A stretch of 64,000 nt of DNA from Helopsaltes ochotensis (GCA_013400155.1 VXBM01000289.1:496139-560138), one strand, 5' to 3'; positions 50,801 to 64,000 are shown, counted from the first letter of the stretch. The notes: generated from the letters alone by a model not told the origin. Program-made: numbers and translations.

Positions 50801-53800
50801 TCTCGTAAAAAACCCCACGGGAATATTCACACTGCTTTTGCCTCAGATTTAGCAAAAGTGAAAGAGCATGGGGGGAGAAACTGTGGTCCATTGAGCGGTC
50901 TCCAAGAAGCACTGGAGCTGATCTATACCATGAGACTCAGTCTTCAAAGGCATGGCTAGTGTGTAGTGGGCCCAAGTATTTCCCTCTCACTGGCATCTGT
51001 TTAATGGCTATCTGTTTCAAAAAAACAGTGACAAATGAGCAAGTCTAGTTGCTACTAGAGAAGGTTTTGTTGAAAAAAGGGATGAAATAGTTGCCCCCTT
51101 GGAGAGTCTTGTTACTGTAGAAATCACATTGGCCAGGCTCTTGTTTTCAGCCTCAGAGCAGATACATATGCTCCTAGCAGAGCACAGGCACACGGGGGGA
51201 CAGTGTTTCCACAGAAGCAGTGGTGGCTGCTGGAGAATCTCTCATAGCAGAAATGCTGGGATCATATGTAGATGTTAATGAACAGGCAGAAACCTCATAT
51301 TAGGTGGTTGATGCTAGAACTCCCATGGCTAAGAGGCCTGCTTATCTCTGGCATCCTAGGTTCATCCTGACCTAGTCTTTGTCTTTACACTAGCAGCAGA
51401 ACTGTCTTCACTTCTAATGGATGCTTCCTGAACTTTACAGATCTCAAACAACACTGGGATTTCTTATCAATAACTGAGCATCCAGTTTTTGTATATAGAC
51501 AAAATTTTAGTTCAAAGAAGTTGTGAGGGGAGGGGTGCAAACATGTCAACACAGGCAGCACCATCTGCAGCTCGGGTTTTTCCTGGTCGTTTCCTCTTTC
51601 CTCATCTGGATTTTGCTAGTGCAAATGCTCTGCATCTCAGAGCCCACATGTATCACATGAGTATTGCCTGCAGTGTGAATGAGCCTTTCTAAACCTGAGC
51701 TCATCATTTGTCATGAGCAGCAGGTGTCACTTGTTTTCCCATTTCTGTTGTCACTGAAAGACAAGAAATAAGTCTGTGCCTTCCTGCCACCCCCAGTCCT
51801 GTAGTAAGTATTGAAGTGTCAGTCATCCTGCAGACCACCTGCATGCTGCTGCTGAAGCCTGAGTCGAACCCCCTGAGGGTGCAGGAGGCTTGTACAGAGC
51901 TGTTTGATGCAGAGCACCATGTGGTGAAACAGCTTTGCAAGCTGTGAAAAACAGTTCCATTGGGCTACACTGCAGCCTCACGACATCTCGTTTGCTGCCT
52001 CTGGCATGGTTTTGCTAGGAGGGGGGGAGAGGCATCAGATTTCTCAAAAAAATTCTGTGTCAGAGATGAAGGGGTAAAAAGGGGCAAAGACATTAGATAG
52101 TTGAAGGATTAAGGAATATCTATATAAATAAAAGTGGGGTGATGGGAAAGCAAAAGGAATCACTCTGGCAAAACTAATGCAAATGGTTTGATCTGGGAGA
52201 ATTTTTCTTTCAACCAATGTGCAAGACGACAGCCATTAAAAATTTTTCAGTAACCACTATTTTATATTAATGAGACTGGTGGAAGTGCAACATTAATGAG
52301 ATGATTAATATGGGGGTTTGAGCTTTTTGGCACTCCAGGATTAACATTTTGAAGAGTAATGGAAGAATGTGGAATCTTGCCATAGCTGTGGAGCTTTTCT
52401 GTCTTAGCATTCCACAGGGAAATTGATTTAGTCTTGGGCCAAGGAAAAAGGAAGTATTGAGGTACTAGCTGCGTGCTGTGATGCTGCAGGCTTTCTGGGT
52501 GGGGGTTGAAATGGAGAGGAGAAATGGAGCGGCTGTCTTAGTATGTCCTCAAGGTACACCTTTGTACAACTGTGAGTTTGTAAACATAGCAAGTCAATGA
52601 TGGCATTCCAATGTATCGCTGTAGTCAGCAGAGTTATAATGGTGCAGACAGGTTGCTGGAACAAATTCAGGTTTGGTCCTCATGTCTTTGGACCTTTGTT
52701 TCTGTTGTGCAGCTTGCATACTACCTCTCATGCCCTCCTTGCATTCTCCCTTATCTGCCTTGGACATTGATTTATTTCACCACCAACAACCCTCGTGGCT
52801 TTTCACCTCAACAAAGGCTCCTGGTGGAATTGTTTGGCTTCAGAAAACTTACTTGTTTTTTCTTTATTTATTTACTGGAAGTCCTTTGAGTTGTCCAGGC
52901 TGGTAATTGCCCACGTCATCTCTGTATCGATTGCTTTTTAGAGCTGCTGAGCTCTTATTACTGCAGCTCACTGGGGAGAGAAAGAGAAAAGTGAAAGATC
53001 CAGGTCAACATGGTCTCAGCAATAGATGAGTCTCATCAAATCTCTTTTCTCCCAGCTGCTGAATAACAGCTTTACTAGTTTTAAATAAAACAAGAAAAGG
53101 AATGTGCAATGTGGAGAGGAGTATTAGGAGGAAAAGAGACGAAATCTGGTGTGTTAAAGGAAAATGAAGGTAGAATGTGGGGTCTGAGCTACCTGTAGCA
53201 GTGGGAAAAGTAAAGGATACCTGGCTGTGGGGTATGACGAAGTAACAGTATGAATTGCTCTCCCACTGACAAAAAACTCTTTTTCGATAGATCCCCCACC
53301 ATAAGAGAAAGAAAACAGAAATGGAATAAACAATTGTCTGGGTTATATCCTCTACAGGATGTGATGCGCTTGTTACAAGCTGCCTGCTTCTGAGACATAA
53401 TAAAATGGCCTGAGAGGCTGAGTGTTGCCAGCTCTGATCATTAGACCTAAGCCAGTTCTTCTTAAATAGGTATATGTGCCTCTCTGAAATGTTGGTGAAT
53501 ATAGGGGGTCGTTTGTAGATGGCTGTTGAGCAGTGTTACCTATATTATTGAAATAAAAAGGTCACTTGTGTCATTGATCTTGGTAATGTTCAGCAAGTGA
53601 GAGCTAAGACAGGTTTTCTTATGTGGAAATGGATATTGCATAGTGTGGGAAAGTTGACACAGCTGCCAGAGAGGAAAGATCACAGTCCCAGCACAGTTGT
53701 GTGGTAGCCAAAAGCAGCCTGTCCTCTCTGGCGGATTTATTACTGCAACCCATCTTCCTGAAACAGTGACAGCTGAGAGGGCTCTGGAGTACTGATCCTG

Positions 53801-54453
53801 ATATGAACCTCTTTTAAGAGTTCTCATATAAGAATCTGTAAGAGACTGATGGCCTAGAAATCTCACCAGAGTGTATTTCCTCAGGAAGTTGTCAGCATAA
53901 TCTAATTTGGATTTGATCTGTCTAATCCTTTACATGCTCCTTTTTCTCCTCTCTGTGGACATACTAGCACATAAACTTGGGGTATCTGGCTCTCACAAAC
54001 CTTTCTGCAGACTTCTAGCTCCAGCTCTGTCCTAATATGGGAAGTACTGATTTCTGTTAAGAAAAAGCAGGATATTTCTCAAGCTTTGCTTCGAAGTTTA
54101 GTCTATTCCTTAGTTCATCCAGTTTGACAGTCACCTTTTCTCAAACCATGCATATCTACAGAGGCAGTCCAATGGCCCCAGCACTTACAGTTGATGCAGT
54201 TGCAGAACCTGCACAGGTTGTGCACCACCACATTTACTCTTTGAGGGAGTAAGGGACACACTCACCTGTGAACATCCCAGGATACTTCCTTGAAAGACAG
54301 CTGACATTAGAAACTTACAGATCTCAGTATGCTTGTCAATTCAGCTCTATTTCTTGAAAGTTGTCTGGGGGCTTTGTGTGGAAGAAAAGGTCTATTTTGG
54401 TGGGTGCTTCCTTCTGTTGGAATTGGGATAGCTTGTTCAATGTATATGTTTAA
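41801..54453 (+). other. Intronic stretch with no recognised element
   Basis: Ordinary intronic DNA with short A or T runs at about 45821-45831 and 46838-46849 and a C run at about 47013-47022. The longest frame, 128 codons at 42060-42446 (+), overlaps three other frames and resembles no protein I know. I saw no recognisable transposon in these 12.6 kb, which is lower than in the 21.8-33.4 kb part. Confidence 0.65.
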
Positions 54454-54473
54454 TTTTTTTTTTTTTTTTTTTT
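54454..54473. repeat. T20 homopolymer
   Basis: Twenty consecutive thymines, the longest homopolymer noticed in the window. Its complement is a poly(A), but no processed pseudogene or SINE could be recognised on either side. Confidence 0.88.
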
Positions 54474-56243
54474 GTGAGAATGAGGTTATGTTTTGAACTA
54501 AAATATGCATATTCTTTATTTTCCTCAGAGCAGAGAAGTAGAAGACTTTTCTTGGTATTACACCAGTTTCTATTATGCTCTTCTACCTTCAAGAACCTAA
54601 AGAGTGCCTTATTCTTATCACACAGGACTTTTGTTCAGCTGCCATGCGTGTGGTAAAATAATCATTTAATGATCCCTTTCTCCTCCCCTTTCTTCTCTTG
54701 AACTGGAAGGCATACTATAGTCATTTAGATTTAGGTAGCTAAAGTCAATTCCACAAAGAAACTGCATTACTTTAATGCTATTCTCTTTTCTATCAGTGGA
54801 AGAAAATGGCTTCAAATTGTGATCGGTGTGCAGTAGCCATCCTCCAAAATAGCTCTGTGTCATGCTGACTTCATAACTTGCAGAATAAAAACCCTGTAAC
54901 CCAGATGGCATTGTGCAGCAGCCAGAAAAAACCCAATTGCTCAAGTGGTGTGTTACTTTCTTTTTGAATTGTGTGGTAGAGAGAGTGTAGGACTGTAAAT
55001 GTTGCACTGTTGTGCTACCAGGGCAGATGTCCAATAAACACTGCTGGAGTTGTTGAGAGCAATATGGGATTATGTACAGATATAGTTTGCTTCTTGAGTT
55101 CTGTACATCTAGCTGTACTCCTGAAATTAGGTTTTCCTCTGCAGTTGTGCAAGGGGTCTGTATGCACGCTGTATGCGTGCACACAGCCCATCACTGTCTT
55201 CCAGCCAATGTCAGGGGAAAGAAGAGAAATTATGGGGATAAGTATTGGCTTTTAGCTTTTTAAAAATTATCCTCATTTATTCTTCCTCAGACTTTTCATC
55301 CACAAAAGCATACACATAGAAGCAGGCAGTCAGATTCTGGCAGGATCAGAAAGCCATGCTGGTTATTTTTCCATTTGCAGTTGATATAAAGGCCTCATGT
55401 TTAAATGACACTTCTTTTCATAGAATGAAGTGCAAAGGAGATCCATCTGCTCCATAGAGGTGTTGCTTCAATGAGACATACGAAATGAGAACTGTTGTTC
55501 CATTCAGAAAAGGCAGCCTGTTTAGTTCCACGGTGCACAAAGGAGATGTCAAATGAAAAGTTGAATTATAAGCCTTACATAATAGGGACTATTATTCTCA
55601 AGTTTGGGATGTAATTTAGTAGCAAATGCTGTGAAGGGTGTTCTTTTGACACAGTCTTCTCCTAGGATATTCTTGGACTCCACCAAAGTCATGGGATTTG
55701 GAGCTACCCACTATTTGCAGGACTTATTTATGATGAAAGCAAAGGTTGTACAAATTAAAGTTTGGTGTTAAAGGCATGTACTGTACAGCATGGGAAGTAT
55801 CACATTTTGGTGTTCATGTGTTGACTTGAATAGACTTTGAGATATAATTCTCCAGCCAAAGCTGCTTCCTGCAGTATTCCCTTCCTCTGTTGTAGACAAC
55901 TGCTAGAAGTGAAACTGGCTCTGTGCTCCTTGTGAGGTAATGCACACTCCGATGTGAGTGGATGGACTGAAAGTGCTTTACTGTATGAAACACTAATTGA
56001 GACCTGAGTGTTTCCATGTTTCATTGCACTATTTCATTTGCATACATGCCACAGATAATTTGCAGGAATGTAAGCATTAGGAAGTCTAGAAAGCCAGCTG
56101 TTTAGCAGACACTTCTGCTGTATTTTGGTTTGCACGTAGTGTCCAATCTGAACCAAAACTGAAATGAAACCTTTTAGGTGGGAAAAATTCCATGCCTTAT
56201 AGGGAAGGAGGGATGTAAGCTGTATGCCTCTGCAACTACTGAT

Positions 56244-56260
56244 TTGTTGTTGTTGTTGTT
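56244..56260. repeat. (GTT)n microsatellite
   Basis: Five to six perfect copies of the trinucleotide GTT. Confidence 0.88.
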
Positions 56261-57339
56261 TAGGTTTTTTTAATTAACTTGGGAGGGCAGCATGTGACGT
56301 GAACATGTGACAGGTTTCAAGTGAAGTATCATGGGAGACATACAGTTTGTATATATTTGCGGTTTCCCCAGTGCCTTTGCAACCAGGAAAAAAGCCAGTT
56401 TCAGAATCCTGTTCTTAGAATGTTCAAGCTGTCCCCCAGTCTTGCTGGTCTTGCTGTGGAACACTCTTGTATGTCCCCTTGTTCTTTCCTCTTTCCTTAC
56501 AGTCTCAAATGTATTTAGTAGGATTTGCTACACAAAGCAGACATTTATGTACTTGTGAGAAGATTTTGTTCCATGAAGGTAACGTATTAAGGCTTGAAAT
56601 GGTAATTTTTGCTAAACTAAACCAGAAACTTAGAAGCGCATCTCCCGGATTTGTTGTATACAGCAAAGGCTGAGGAAAACAAGTCATTACGTGAAAAACC
56701 TGAAATCTGCAGCCAGTTTTCAGTCTCATCAGAAATTTCAGATTGCTCATAGTGTATCTGAGGGTGTTATTTAAACATAAGCATCATACGTAGTGTACAA
56801 GTGGAGTGATATTAATAATGTTGGCTTGTAATGGCATTTAGTATGGGTGGGAGTGAGAGAATGAGTTTGTTTCCCACAGCAAGATTTTGAGCTGCCACCA
56901 TTAAAAAGACAGCTGGGTTCACAGGGCCTGCCTGCTATGTAATAGCATGATAATGGTTATTCTGACAAACTGTATTGTCAGACAGTTACTTTGGGTTGTC
57001 TAGGAAGATTATACCCTTCCAGGACAGCCGACAAGTTCTCATAGCAAATAGATGGTACAGCATAGTATCTATTTCTCATTTTCCTGTAAATCTTCCCAGT
57101 TAGTTCCCTGACTGTGTATGATACCTCTTTTAGCTCACAAGAACAAATCCTGGTGTTATCACTGAGACTGGTCCTGTCCCGTTTAGGTGGGAGCTCCTTG
57201 CCTGACTGCTCAGCAAAGCTGCAGGAAGGCATATCAGCACTGCAGGAAGCACGAGTACAGTGTTGTCACTGTGATCTAGGTGGTGGTCTAAATGATTTCT
57301 CTTACTGACAAAGCTTAATTTTCTTCCCTTACAATATAG

Positions 57340-57430
57340 GCCTTAGGGCTGCAAAAGACCCATGGGTCACTGATCCCAAGCTATTGCTACTGCAAGTCAC
57401 TGTATCATTTAATTCCTTTCAATAATAATA
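57340..57430 (-). mobile_element. Possible very old CR1 fragment
   Basis: The words ttagggctgcaaaagaccc, gatcccaagctattgctac and gtcactgtatcatttaattc follow an order that recalls a diverged, inverted CR1 3' end. Too little is preserved for a firm call. Confidence 0.3.
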
Positions 57431-57997
57431 CTATTTTGTCTCTTAACTCATTGAATTTTTTTCTTCTACTGTGTTTTGAAAAGTTGTTTTGGAACTGTAA
57501 TGAGGAGGCACAGTTTCTAATTGGCATCCATCCTATGGTGTGCTTTTAGCCCATGTACTGCCATTTCTTTTGGGGCCAGTGTTATCCTCTAGCTTAACTT
57601 TTCTTCCTCTCTCCCACGTCTCTTCATTCTAGGAAAATTTATGGATAGGAAAAGCACAGCTATTTAGCCTTCCTTTTGCTAGCTAAATATTTAGGTGGAA
57701 CATAAGACCTTCTGTTGTGCAGTAGTTTGAGATTTTCACAACACCCACTCTTTCTCTAAGCATGGGTAGAAATTGCTATGCCTTGAAAACCATAAGTCTT
57801 GTTCTGTAGGGGAATTTAGATTGCCATACTTGAGGTGCAGACTAGTATTAAATAACCCTTTAGAAAAATGTTCAGAACTCTCCAGCCACAATCTCTCTCT
57901 TTCTAACTGTGTAGCAGTGCTATGTAAATGTTGTGAGGGTTGCATTTAATGGTATCACTTTTTTTTTCCTTTATTTTTTATTTGTTTGGTTCATTTG

Positions 57998-58019
57998 CTT
58001 TAGTTTAGTTTAGTTTAAT
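57998..58019. repeat. (TTTAG)n short tandem repeat
   Basis: About four copies of TTTAG, inside a T-rich region that begins near 57959. Confidence 0.85.
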
Positions 58020-61000
58020 TTCTCTTTTGCAATTCTAACATTTAAAGTATCCATAATTGACAGTAATGGCACAGATGGAGGCTGAATTACATCTTAAAGG
58101 TTGCTATTGTCTAGCTGCTGAGAGGTTTCTGTAAAATTGGGTTAAGCAGGACACCATCACGTGACCTGCTTTTATTTTGACAGTTGTTTCCTTCCAAAGC
58201 AAAGAGGTAAAATTGGGGGGTTTTTCTGCCCTTTTAATGAAAGTTTAACATTTGCGCCACAATTTTTGGAAAACATTTCAGGGAGACATTAAAGCCGTCA
58301 CAGGACCTGTGCCACTGACTGTGCCTGTGCTTTTTTGCAGCCAGCCTTAGAGTTTTCAAAGCATTGGGAGGGAAGAAAGAATTGCATAAAGAAATAAACC
58401 ATGTAACGTATTTCACTTCGCATTTACATTTGCTTATGTCTCAAGCTGAGCAGCTGTTTATCCTTTGCAGTGACTGTATCCTTAGCCCAAGAGACTTTAG
58501 ACTTAGGTTTTTGCTGTTACCCTGTTTTAAGTAGAACAACTGGAAGATTTTCATTAAAATAGAATGAATTCAGATTTACACCGAGATCATTGGTGTCTTA
58601 GAGCTAATTCTCCTGCTTCCTAAACCAATATAAATAAACATTTTACGTCACTGTAGGCACGGTGAAGAAAGAACACAATTTCCACTGTGTCTGAGGTGAA
58701 AGTGTCACAGTTCAATGACGCGCCATTTCAAAATTAATGGAAGTCTCAAAAGTTATAGCTGGTAACAAACTCCTGCCCAAGAAAAGAAAACAATACAACA
58801 AAAAATAGAACTACAAAATCCAAAATGTGTCATAAGCAACCATACTTCATTTTTTATCTTGATGTATATCAATTCTGCTTTGCTGTGCAGCCACTGAGTG
58901 TTCTATGATGAAATTCCAATGTCCATATGGTCAAGAGTATTTCTTAAAGTTACAAACCTGGATTTGTGACCTTAGCAAGAGGCTTTTCATGCCTCAATAT
59001 TTAAATAAGGTGATGAATTGTCAGTGTCAGTGTCTGATTGCTGTGAAAATTGATGACTTTGAGATGGAAAAACCTGAATAATATTAAATATGGACAAAGA
59101 TAGTCAGCTGCTGCTGATGTGTTGATAATAAAATGTTGATGCTACCAAGTGTTCTGGCTTATCATCACACCATTCAGTGAAGTTACTTGAGTCCAGACTC
59201 AACTTCTCTATTTCACTTGAGAAACCAGGGCTGAAAGTTGTACAGTAAACCATCTGAGATGTCTTGTATTCCTCACTGTTCCATGCTGTAAATGGCTGCA
59301 GAAAATACTACCTCATCACAGTAAAACATCTCATGGAACTGTAAAAATTTCTCACTCATAAGCTCATCTTGCAATGAAAAGTTAAGAGGCTGACATAAAT
59401 ATACAGTTACAGCAACTCATAGATGTATTTCTTCAGCTTCTTCTTAAAAAATGGGCACTGGCTTTGGGAGGAAAGAGTGAGGAATAGGTTATAAGCAAGA
59501 GACAACTAAGTAAAAACTGAAACAGAATAGTAAATTCTTCCCTCTATTACTTTCTAATTACTACTTGTCTCTAATACTACTTTTTTTTCTGCTCAAAGCA
59601 GAGACCAGGAATTGAAGTCAAGTACAGTCATCATAAACATAAGCAGAAAGTCTAAATCCAGGATCAGCTTGAATTGTGGACAACAAATTCAAAGCATTTG
59701 CGTGACAGGCACTTGCCTTCCCTGCCATGAGCCATTGACCCTGGATATAACAAATATTAAGAATTTCTCCCTGCTTTCTGTTTTTCTCCACTTGTACTGC
59801 CTAAAATTCTTTGAAATTACTCCTTTGAAGAGTTTCTGCACAGTTCCTCTCAGCTGTACCAGGTTTTCACAAGTTGTTCCTCCCCGTATTGAACCTGCTC
59901 AGTAAGGTGTCTTATGTCCTCTGTGTCACCGCATGTGTAGGGGAAGCTAAAATGCTTTTTTTATTATGGAATCCTGTCGGTTGCACCATGGGCTCAAAAT
60001 GACCCACTGGCATCCTTTCTGCTGAATTTCCCAATCACTTTTTGAAGTAGATCATGAAGAGGTTCCAGTGTTTTCATCTGCAATTGTTGCCTTTTGGCCA
60101 GGCACAGGGGTTAAAGTCAGGCTTATCACGTTGCCCTTGAGGTCTGCTAGGCACCTCCTGACTTGTAATCCTTTGTCGCTTCCTAACTAGGCTGAATGCT
60201 CCCTACCATTTGGGTAGTCCACTGTGGCATTTCTGTTGAACACCACTGTGCCATCGCTGTATGGCATTCAGGTCCCCGAGACCTCAGTGGGATTTCATTG
60301 CAGCAAAAAGCAATCTGTAGCTGATCAGCGGTATCTGTCTCTGTTGCTTATTTACAGGTGAAGTAGGTCAGATTGTATCAAGGATTGCTTCCACTCAGAA
60401 AAGCAAAAGTCCAAGGCTTGCTGCCTCGGGATTTTGAAGTCCATAACACAGGTCAGGGACTGTCACTGCTCACAGTCAGGTAATCATCTACTTACCCCAG
60501 AGGTACCTGAACACTGTGACAGAAGCAGCTCCCAGCTCCTACTGAGTTCCCAGAGAAATATCTGTTTTTCCACTGCCCTGAGCGCTGCAGCCAAGCCCAG
60601 AGTTTCAAGGGGTCTTATGTTGACGAACACGTTACTGATACTCTTCTAACAGCATTATTCATACAGTCCTGTCATCCTGATGAATTTAGAAAGAATATTA
60701 AGATTTCATATCGGCTTGAGTCACCTCACCCAAATTTGGTCATCGCTGAAACCAGATGTGGTATCAGATTAGCAATGCACAGAGGCACTACACTTCAGTA
60801 TAGGGCAGTGAATCGAAGGTAGTGAGAGAAGATGTTCCTGCACCCATGAAAAGGAAATGTCAGTGCTGGGCTGGAAGAGGGGAGATGACGGGTGCTGATC
60901 TTTTAAGGACTTTGCATGTCTTCTCTTCATCATCTAGAAAGCTGTTACCAACTTGATCTTTTCTGACCTCAAAACACCTCTGAGTCTCATGCCTAGAAGA

Positions 61001-61297
61001 CATATCCAGCTGCACAAAATTGGAATAAATTCCTTTGGAAAGAGGAACTTCTTGACTATTCAAAGTCAACACTGACTTCCCATTTGTAGTCACTAACAAA
61101 TGTTTTCAGTCAATCACCCACTCACAGTCCAAGTAGGAAGATGTGATTCAGATACAATAGACTGCCTGGTGGGAAATGGATCAGTCAGCAAAGCTGCCTT
61201 TTTTCATGCTTCATTTCTTTTTTCAACCAACTTACCTTTCTTCACAGAAAGAAGAAGAAGGAAGAAACCTACACAGCAGGAAACAGTGCAAAGACAG

Positions 61298-61345
61298 TTG
61301 TTTTTTTTTTTTGTTTTTGCCAGTTTGGTTTTTTTTTTTTTCTTT
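61298..61345. repeat. T-rich low-complexity tract
   Basis: Two runs of 11-12 T with short interruptions (tttgtttttgccagtttgg between them). Overlapping frames of 86 and 125 codons owe their phenylalanine runs to this tract and are not genes. Confidence 0.8.
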
Positions 61346-64000
61346 TCTGGCCAGTTTTAAGGAAAAGAGCAAAGGCATGAAGGACTGCTTCACTTTGGGA
61401 ATGTTGGGAAAAGATTTGTCCCACTCTGACATTACTTTATACTGGACCAAGGGGGGAAAGGGAAGGAATGGGAAAGGTGTAGTTAATTTAAAAACTCACT
61501 TTCCGCAAGGTTTCTGTAGAGTTATTCAAACAAGTTTATTTAAAAGCTTATAAGCAGTATTTACATGGGAAAGATATTACTTGTATAGCTGCTCTAGACA
61601 TATGATCAGCTTTTTCACAAATGGGAAAATATACAAAGAAATAGGCAGCCATAAAGAGATGAGCATATGCTGCAGGGTAATGTATGTGGACTTACACGAG
61701 GAGAGACAATGTGTAGATATGAAAACAGCTGCCTGACAAAGGCTGTGAAGATACTTGGAAGATGAACAGTCTTTTCCCATTTAGGCAGCCTGTTTATATG
61801 CTACTCTGTGGCATTATTGTGACCATGGCTGGTCTGACTAGAATAGACACATCTCAGAATCTTCTGAGATCGCTTGATGCCATAAGAAATGAATTCTTCC
61901 TTTATTTGGAGTTTGTTTCTTTATAAGTGAATATTTTCCAAAATTACAGTGAGGCAGAGGCTCCAGGTCACCAACATGACTAAATGAAAATATTTTCATA
62001 TGTGTAACCTTACTACATGCTTGTCTTTTTCTGATCAGGATATAGGTCACAACAAATTTTTGTCTGGTATGTCCCCAGCCAGACGGCAGTTGAGAAGAAC
62101 AATATATGGTCAGTCAAAGAGTTGAAGTGTTCTCTGTAGAAGCATTTCATATTTTAGCTGAGCTACAAGGAAAGAGCTTGTTTTGAACTCTGGCAGAGCT
62201 GCTGGGTTGGTTAGTATGCTGTGTCATTTAGGTAATGGGTCAGCTCTGAGAATTTCTGAGTCTCGAGCATTTTTTGAACCAATTATTTGAAAAGGTATTC
62301 TAATCATTCATGAACTAAACCATATAGCTATGTACATCAGCAATTTGTCCATTTTATGCAAAAGATGGCTGATTTTTAAAGGTACTGACCATTTCTCTAT
62401 TTTCTCATTCATCAAAAATTTTTATATTTGTTTATCACACAAATTAACTTTCTGCTTCTAGATAACAAATCTTTGACTCCGTTCTCTTTGCACACCTCTT
62501 AAGTGCAATCTAGACACAAGATAATCCCACCTGAAAATAACCTGTACTTTATCTAATCCGCCCTTATATGTGCTTAGGATTGTGAGAAATAGATGCATCC
62601 GTATATATTCAACAAACCTCAGCTTCACTAGCATCACCTATTCAGGAAGCAGAACCTGGAGTGGTCCCTATGCTGTGCATCTGTGGGAGTGCAGATGGGA
62701 TCAGAGGAATGTAAGAGGTCCAACTGTTTTCCCTTTAATGTGGGTTTTATACCTTTGAATCACAGTGAGACATTTCTTGTACCTGGAAGGTTGAGAGTCT
62801 GGGGGGGACCAGTAACCTCAGAGTGTGCAATGGACTCCCCACCTTGGCAGCAACAGTTAATGCCTGAAGGTAGATGGATATTGAATGTAAACTTTCATAG
62901 AGTATTTAAACTGCAGGGAATTGAGTTGGAAAGTCTTGGTCTAGGAATCAAGGAGGAGTGCACTGTACTGGAAAAAAAGTTATCTTTATGTTCAAACAAA
63001 AGTAGCAGTGGAACTCAAGGCTAAGGTGAGTTTTGTGTCCAGGCCTAGAGACTGGGCAGGGATTCAACAGCAAGGATGGTGCCAGGCTAAGGTATCAGGA
63101 AGATTTGAAACAGCAGAATGGTTTGATAGAATTAAGAGAGGAATTGTGAAGTACTGGCAGGCAGGTCAGCGTTCATGTGCATTATCAGAGCCTTATGCTC
63201 CCAGACAGGAGCATTACAATGCAGCAATTCTGTAAGAGTGAGGTAACCTTGCAATGCAAGAAATAATAATGAGCATTAAGTGGATGGAAGCTGTATGGGC
63301 AATGTTGGAGGGGAAGACTGAGATGAAAACCAAAAGACGCTGTAAATAAGTTGCAGCATCCATCTGTAGTATTGCCATGTTGTTTATATGCCCTGTGACT
63401 TTCTATAGCTAGCCCTATCCTGCTATAATTTGAGAAAAGCTTTTCACCTGCAAGAACCCCAATTCCTCTCCATCCCTTTAAAAATGAAAAAGGTAGGTGA
63501 AAACTGTTTTGAGAGGAAATGCAGTACTTGGTGAAAACCACAGCCTGCCCTTCCCCACTTCAGCGTCAGTCTCAAAATGATTTCCCTGCTCTTGCTTTCC
63601 TTTGAACTGGACTTTGCCAGTAAACTGTTCTGGCAGTACCTCTGTTTGTTGCATGGCCCTCCTGGAACTTACTGGCTATGTGTCTTTGCAGAGAGCTACT
63701 CTCTCAGTGATGATGGATGTAAAATTAAAGGATTGAGCTGGTTTCATTTTTTAGTATTGGTAGTTCTGTAAGAAGTCAGTCACAAGTCTCTGAAGGTACC
63801 AAAAAGAGGCAGTCAATTACTAGAAAAATAGATGTATTTGGATGCCCAAATACTGTTGTTGTCATTAGAGAGTTTTCTTTTTTTACTTATACTCTAACCG
63901 TTTAGACATTTAATTTTTATTTGCATGCTGTAGCATAATGTCAACAGTATTACAAGGAAGGTAGGTGGAGAGAGTTGGTTGCTCAGAAATCAATTCCGTA

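Larger units (their letters stand above)
11022..64000 (+). other. NRXN3: 5' part of the following NRXN3 intron (runs off the window)
   Basis: No further neurexin exon could be recognised after the donor at 11022. I looked for the conserved continuation of LNS6 (QGKIGV, GKYHVVRF, GGNATLQVD) and the splice-site-4 segment and did not find it. Neurexin-3 introns are known to be very long, so an intron of more than 52 kb is not surprising. All features below lie inside it. Confidence 0.85.
54474..64000 (+). other. Intronic stretch to the window end
   Basis: No neurexin exon or other gene is recognised. A 172-codon frame lies at 54666-55184 (-) without any domain. A faint CR1-like patch is at about 57340-57430. 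Around 58.1-58.75 kb the sequence is complex and repeat-free with CRE-like and E-box words (see findings). The last kilobase holds only short frames. Confidence 0.65.

Noticed and set aside
59960..60640. Possible old retroposon or exon in a somewhat GC-richer segment
   Set aside because: The segment is complex, but I could match it to no repeat family and no protein.
61100..61553. Two frames with phenylalanine runs
   Set aside because: Produced by T-rich low-complexity DNA.
1..64000. tRNA, rRNA, CRISPR arrays, operons or an integrated bacterial or phage segment
   Set aside because: No tRNA B-box-like ggttcgaatcc, no regularly spaced repeats, and no run of long same-strand frames were seen.

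Overview
This is vertebrate nuclear DNA, almost certainly from a bird and probably a songbird. It is AT-rich and nearly gene-free, with CR1 LINE 3' fragments in the inverted orientation typical of avian introns and solo LTRs that resemble avian endogenous retrovirus families. No bacterial, phage or organellar organisation is present: reading frames are short and there are no operons, rRNA or tRNA genes.

The one gene segment I can prove is a 182-bp coding exon at 10840-11021 (+). It encodes 60 residues of a neurexin LNS (laminin G-like) domain. The protein matches neurexin-3 better than neurexin-1 or -2, so the whole window is best read as the inside of NRXN3. About 10.8 kb is the 3' end of the intron before this exon and about 53 kb is the start of the intron after it. 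The exon is shared by alpha- and beta-neurexins and carries the residues that bind neuroligin and one of the calcium ligands of the sixth LNS domain. No other NRXN3 exon was found, including the next LNS6 exon and splice-site-4 exon expected downstream.

Layout: 1-10839 intron (15-bp hairpin near 2.2 kb, T/G-rich tract near 2.8 kb, old CR1 at 3.9-4.5 kb, G-rich quadruplex-like tract near 5.5 kb); 10840-11021 exon; 11022-21817 intron with an isolated CpG-dense patch at 15.6-15.8 kb and an A/T-rich segment dense in homeodomain-like words near 17.1-17.4 kb; 21.8-33.4 kb, the repeat-rich part, with a CR1 fragment and three solo-LTR-like elements (about 22.9-23.6, 28.1-28.7 and 32.1-33.4 kb); 33.4-64 kb intron with microsatellites, small tandem duplications and one clearer CR1 at 41.5 kb.

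I did not find an undescribed biological system. The most useful leads are the isolated CpG cluster, the near-perfect hairpin, and the young-looking LTR insertions, which bring promoter and polyadenylation signals (one of them antisense) into a synaptic gene. Repeat family assignments come from remembered consensus features, not from a database search.
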